From: Streptomyces albofaciens JCM 4342
GTDB taxonomy: Bacteria > Actinomycetota > Actinomycetes > Streptomycetales > Streptomycetaceae
DNA: 64,000 bases
Direction: 5' to 3'
Assembly (NCBI RefSeq): GCF_008634025.1
Contig: NZ_PDCM01000001.1
Span: 4,248,501-4,312,500, forward strand
Part shown: piece by piece, positions 61,080 through 64,000 of the stretch
Numbering within the stretch: the first letter of the stretch is position 1
How the letters are laid out: each line of letters begins with the position of its first letter
Translations under genes and position numbers: made by a program
Notes under the pieces: generated by a model
Databases searched by the model: none
What the model was told of the DNA's origin: nothing
Seen by the model: only the letters and a program-made list of their open reading frames with translations

Positions 61080-62426
61080 ATGAACACCGCTGTCACGGAA
61101 AGGGGCCGGTTGGCCGCAGTGACCCGTTACGGAATCGTGGACATCCCCGCCGAGCCGTCCTTCGGCCGCATCGTGGCCCTGGCGGCCCGTTGGTTCGACG
61201 CACCCATCGCCACCGTGACCGTCGTCGACGCGCACCGGGCGTGGTTCAAGGCTTCCCGCGGTCTGAAAGGGATCACCGACGCCGCTCGGTGCCCTGGCTT
61301 GGCGGAAGCGGCGCTGCTGGCTGACGGCCCGTACGTCGTCCCCGACACCCTGCGCGACGCGGCGGCGTCCGGCCACCCGCTGGTCACCGGGCCGCCGGGC
61401 GTACGGTTCTACGCCGCCTGCCCGCTGACCACGCGCGAGGGCCACCGGCTGGGCACGGTGGACGTGTGGGACACCCGCCCCCGCCATGCCACCACCGAGC
61501 AACTGGAGGCGCTGCAGGACCTGGCCGCGGTGGTCATGGACGAACTGGAGACGCGCTGCCGCGCCGCCTCGACGGTGCGCGCCGAACGCCGCCGCCGAAA
61601 GCGGGCCGAGGCGGAGTCGGCCGAGAGGGAGCTGCTGGCCGCCACGCTGGAACGCATGCTCGCCCCGCCGCAACTGCCCACCGTGCCGGGGCTGGAACTC
61701 GCCAGTCATCTGCGCACCGTCGGCCCCCGGCAGATCGGTGGTGACTTCTACGACGTCTTCTCCCTGCCCGGGAATCAGTGGGCCTTCGTGGTCGGGGACG
61801 TATGCGGCAAGGGAGCCCAGGCCGCATCCCTGACCGCGCTGATCCGCCACACGGTCCGCGCCCAGGCCCTGCACGATCCGGCGCCTACGGCTGTGCTGGG
61901 CGCCTTGAACCGGACCTTGCTGACGGCCCCCGGGGAAGGGCGGCCGGGTTTTTGCACCGCCATGTACGGGCTGCTGCGGCGTGACCCCGCCGGCCGGCCG
62001 CCGGTACAGCGGGGCTTCACCATGGTGCTGGGCAGCGGCGGCCACCCGAGCGCTTTCGTGCTGCGCGCCGACGGCACGGTCGAACGCCTGCGGCCGGAGG
62101 GTGGCATGCTCGTCGGAGCCCTGGCGGAGGCCACCTTCGCGGAGTGCGATGCCCACTTGGGGCCGGGCGACGCGCTGCTGTTGTACACCGACGGGCTGAC
62201 CGAGGCACGCCTTGCCGACAGCAGCCTGCTGGGCGAGGACGGCCTGGCGCGTCTGCTGCCCTCGCAGGCCGGGGCCGGGGCTGCCGCACTGACCGAGGCG
62301 ATCAGTGCGCTGCTGACGGACCTGGAGACCGCGGTGTGCGACGACGTGGCCGTGGTGGCGCTGGCCGTGCCGGCTGCCGGCCCAGGCCGCGAGCGGGGTC
62401 TACCAGGACCACGGCAGGCGGATTGA
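61080..62426 (+). CDS. GAF domain PP2C (SpoIIE/RsbU-like) phosphatase
   Basis: ATG 61080 follows GGGGAGGGGCAGG; 448 aa. A GAF sensor domain spans about 15-155. A linker helix (RRRRKRAEAESAERELLAATLERML) leads to a PP2C/SpoIIE domain (about 215-435) with GGDFYDVF, VGDVCGKG, LGSGGHPSAF and LLLYTDGLTEAR, giving the metal-binding Asp residues. It should dephosphorylate a STAS antagonist, most simply that at 62447, in a partner switch that frees a sigma factor. Confidence 0.95.
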   Translation: MNTAVTERGRLAAVTRYGIVDIPAEPSFGRIVALAARWFDAPIATVTVVDAHRAWFKASRGLKGITDAARCPGLAEAALLADGPYVVPDTLRDAAASGHPLVTGPPGVRFYAACPLTTREGHRLGTVDVWDTRPRHATTEQLEALQDLAAVVMDELETRCRAASTVRAERRRRKRAEAESAERELLAATLERMLAPPQLPTVPGLELASHLRTVGPRQIGGDFYDVFSLPGNQWAFVVGDVCGKGAQAASLTALIRHTVRAQALHDPAPTAVLGALNRTLLTAPGEGRPGFCTAMYGLLRRDPAGRPPVQRGFTMVLGSGGHPSAFVLRADGTVERLRPEGGMLVGALAEATFAECDAHLGPGDALLLYTDGLTEARLADSSLLGEDGLARLLPSQAGAGAAALTEAISALLTDLETAVCDDVAVVALAVPAAGPGRERGLPGPRQAD

Positions 62427-62446
62427 CCCACAGCGAAGGGCAGGGC

Positions 62447-62827
62447 ATGGCCGATACGGACCTGACGGTGCACGACGCTCGCCGGATGGGCACGTGGACG
62501 GTGGCCGCCGTCACCGGCGAGATCGACTTCAGCAGCGCCGACGCCCTGTACAGCCAGGCGCGCCGGCTCATCAGCGAGGGCCCGGGGTGCCTGCTGCTCG
62601 ACTTCTCCGCGGTCACCTTCTGCGACTCCTCCGGCATCAGCTCCCTGATCGGTCTGATGCGCGAGGCCCGCATACGTCACGGAACCCTGGCCCTGGCCGC
62701 GGCGCCCGAGCGCGTGAGCAGGGCGCTGCACCAGATCGGGCTGCACCATTTCATTCCTGTCTACCCCGACATCGAGGCGGCGCTGGCCGCCGCACCCGGC
62801 GCTCCGCCCCCGTGCGGCAGCGGCTAG
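62447..62827 (+). CDS. STAS-domain anti-sigma factor antagonist
   Basis: The 126-aa protein contains one STAS domain with the phospho-acceptor Ser region LLLDFSAVTFCDSSGISSLIGL. It begins 20 nt after the phosphatase gene, a classical RsbU-RsbV order. Unphosphorylated, it would bind the anti-sigma kinase. The stop TAG shares CTAG with the convergent MEDS-ATPase gene. Confidence 0.93.
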   Translation: MADTDLTVHDARRMGTWTVAAVTGEIDFSSADALYSQARRLISEGPGCLLLDFSAVTFCDSSGISSLIGLMREARIRHGTLALAAAPERVSRALHQIGLHHFIPVYPDIEAALAAAPGAPPPCGSG

Positions 62828-63753
62828 CAGGTGAAATAGCAGCGCACCGTGGTGCCGTGCTCGCTGGTGTGCATCCGTACGAGGTCGGCGACCAGCTGGA
62901 CGAGCAGCAGCCCACGCCCGCCGGGCCGTCCCGCAGGCGCGGGGTGCCGTCCGGCCAGCGGGTCGGCCAGCCGTCCGCGATCGCACACCTCCCACACCAC
63001 CTGCTGTCCTTCGGACCAGATCCGCAAGGTACCCGAACCCCCGCCGTGTACCACGCTGTTGGTGGTCAGCTCGGCCACCGCCAGCTCCATGTCCTGCAGC
63101 CGGGACCCGGTCAGCCCCAGCTCGCGCGCCCGCCCGGTGGCCCAGCGCCGTACCGAGGCCAGTTCCGGTGCGCCGAAGTCGGCCGCCGTCGCGGTGGGCG
63201 GGGGAGCCAGCGGCTGGTTGTAGCGGGCGACGATGCCCTCGGGGTCGTAGGCGGGGCTGGTCCGCCGGCCGCCCGGATCGATGATCAACGGGTGCGTGGC
63301 GTGCGCGTCGGCCAGCACCGTGGCATCCAGGCCGGCCGCGTCGTAGGGGCACAGGATCGATACGGCACGGCCGTGGAACGCCGCGTTGATCAGCGCCTCG
63401 TGCTGGGCACAGGCCGGGTACTCCACATCGGTGCGCTGCGGCCAGATCGGCTCACCGATGATCCAGACGCGTCCGTGCGGCTGGGCGTCGGCGAAGGCCC
63501 GCAGCACCCCCGGGATGATCCGGCCCGGGTTGCGCCCCGCCTGGGTCATGTCGATGAAGCGCACCGCATCGGCGAACCGGCCCAGCTGCTCCTTCAGCAT
63601 TCCGTGCCGGGCGGCGGGGACGGCGACGGCCACCGGTTCCCCCGCCTCCAAGCCGTTGAGGATGAACGGTACCGTCCCCTCCACATACTGCTGGTCGTCC
63701 CAGTAGAACAGTGCGGGGTGAGAGAAGGGCCCGTCGGCCGGGAGAGCATGCAT
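62824..63753 (-). CDS. MEDS-domain and HATPase (anti-sigma kinase-like) protein
   Basis: ATG 63753 lies 7 nt after a perfect GGAGGTGA; a GTG one codon earlier is also possible. The 309-aa protein has a MEDS domain (about 8-165; HPALFYWDDQQYVEGTVPFILNGLEAGEPVAVAV) for sensing methanogen/methylotroph-type or small-molecule signals. An RsbW-like ATPase (about 195-305) follows, with N-box ELAVAELTTNSVVHGG and G-box GRGLLLVQLVADLV. It is coupled to the upstream STAS gene. Together they form a sensor-kinase/antagonist pair. Confidence 0.92.
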   Translation of the reverse strand: MHALPADGPFSHPALFYWDDQQYVEGTVPFILNGLEAGEPVAVAVPAARHGMLKEQLGRFADAVRFIDMTQAGRNPGRIIPGVLRAFADAQPHGRVWIIGEPIWPQRTDVEYPACAQHEALINAAFHGRAVSILCPYDAAGLDATVLADAHATHPLIIDPGGRRTSPAYDPEGIVARYNQPLAPPPTATAADFGAPELASVRRWATGRARELGLTGSRLQDMELAVAELTTNSVVHGGGSGTLRIWSEGQQVVWEVCDRGRLADPLAGRHPAPAGRPGGRGLLLVQLVADLVRMHTSEHGTTVRCYFTC

Positions 63754-64000
63754 CACAGCGTCACCTCCATCGCCGCCAGATCGGGCCAGAACAGCTCCAG
63801 CAGACGCCGCAGCGTACCCGGCGGCCGGCTGACCACGACGCGCCGCCCCTCGCCCAGGTTGTGCGCGGTCAGGGCCAAGGCGGACGCGCCGGCCACATCG
63901 ATGAAGGTCACCGCCGACATCTCCATGTGGAAGACGTCGTCCTCGCACCGGGCAAGACGCTCCAGTGCCCCTTCCCAGACGGGGCGTGTGCTCAAGCTGA
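63753..64000 (-). CDS. STAS-domain protein, N-terminus cut by window edge
   Basis: The frame is open to the right edge of the window. The visible 82 residues include FHMEMSAVTFIDVAGASALAL, the STAS core with D-V-A-G in place of the usual D-S-S-G, so the phosphorylatable Ser is missing. The C-terminal part LRRLLELFWPDLAAMEVTL fits the last helix. Its stop overlaps the start of the MEDS-ATPase gene. A non-phosphorylatable scaffold-type STAS protein is a possible reading. Confidence 0.85.
   Translation of the reverse strand, partial: SLSTRPVWEGALERLARCEDDVFHMEMSAVTFIDVAGASALALTAHNLGEGRRVVVSRPPGTLRRLLELFWPDLAAMEVTL

Noticed and set aside
1..64000. Mobile elements, tRNA/rRNA genes, CRISPR arrays, riboswitches
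   Set aside because: Looked for transposase and integrase motifs, tRNA-like cloverleaves and regularly spaced repeats; found only the two short tandem arrays listed.

Overview
The window reads as chromosomal DNA of a Streptomyces-type actinomycete. Base composition is very GC-rich, GTG and TTG starts are common, many neighbouring genes overlap by ATGA or GTGA, and several genes are streptomycete hallmarks: a LAL-type LuxR regulator, GAF-ANTAR and PP2C/STAS regulators, CD225-DUF2752 and DUF3140 proteins, and a GH18 chitinase with the classical chitinase promoter box. It looks like an accessory, metabolite-rich part of the chromosome. I see no rRNA, tRNA, CRISPR array, transposase or integrase.

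Layout. (1) 1-11.3 kb: the 3' part of an NRPS-PKS assembly line. It comprises the end of an NRPS (A-T-C-A-T, first A pocket hydroxyphenylglycine-like), a KS-(broken AT)-T-C-T-E protein with no A domain, and a divergent KAS III-like enzyme. (2) 11.3-17.4 kb: a GAF-ANTAR regulator, a three-gene WXG100/type VII-like operon and a LAL regulator. (3) 17.5-22.1 kb: a compact operon with a CYTH-like protein, a CHAT-protease/WD40 protein, a small unknown protein, a CD225 membrane protein and a DUF2752 membrane protein. (4) 22.2-27.7 kb: a terpenoid locus with a squalene-hopene-cyclase-family enzyme (DXDD), a UbiA-superfamily membrane prenyltransferase or cyclase, a polyprenyl diphosphate synthase and a two-gene ABC exporter. 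(5) 28.1-30.1 kb: a phosphomannose-isomerase-like protein, a CsbD stress protein and a VOC protein, with a 42-bp perfect palindrome as terminator.

(6) 30.2-38.2 kb is the most unusual region. An 18-residue peptide gene with a perfect Shine-Dalgarno sequence sits between two paralogous enzymes whose C-termini carry an M29-metallopeptidase-like ligand pattern, intact in the first and lost at three of five positions in the second. A 14-bp perfect hairpin follows the peptide. Downstream are a haem-oxygenase-like putative diiron oxygenase, a GNAT-like protein and a DUF2817 metallopeptidase-like protein, then an ATP-grasp ligase and an MFS exporter on the other strand. A shared palindromic element (GGACCA-NN-GTCCTAT) lies in front of this operon and again at 38.5 kb, between the MFS gene and the next block. 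I propose one pathway or regulon making a ribosomal-peptide-derived small molecule. (7) 38.7-45.5 kb: an iron-dependent alcohol dehydrogenase, an aldehyde dehydrogenase, a LuxR and a GlxA/AraC-type regulator, and a second-copy-looking aspartate-semialdehyde dehydrogenase/aspartokinase pair, possibly precursor supply for the same product.

(8) 45.6-55.4 kb: ordinary accessory genes, including a secreted beta-rich protein, SRPBCC and cupin proteins, a decayed AraC regulator, a large secreted protein, an RNase H with a cysteine tail, a secreted lipase, a PucR-type regulator, DUF3140 and an EEP-family membrane protein. (9) 55.4-59.2 kb: an ABC importer made of an ATPase with a C-terminal extension and a fused double permease, with paired inverted repeats upstream. 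(10) 59.3-60.6 kb: a secreted chitinase with a recognisable promoter. (11) 61.0-64.0 kb: a partner-switching regulatory group (GAF-PP2C phosphatase, STAS protein, MEDS-ATPase, STAS protein cut by the window edge).
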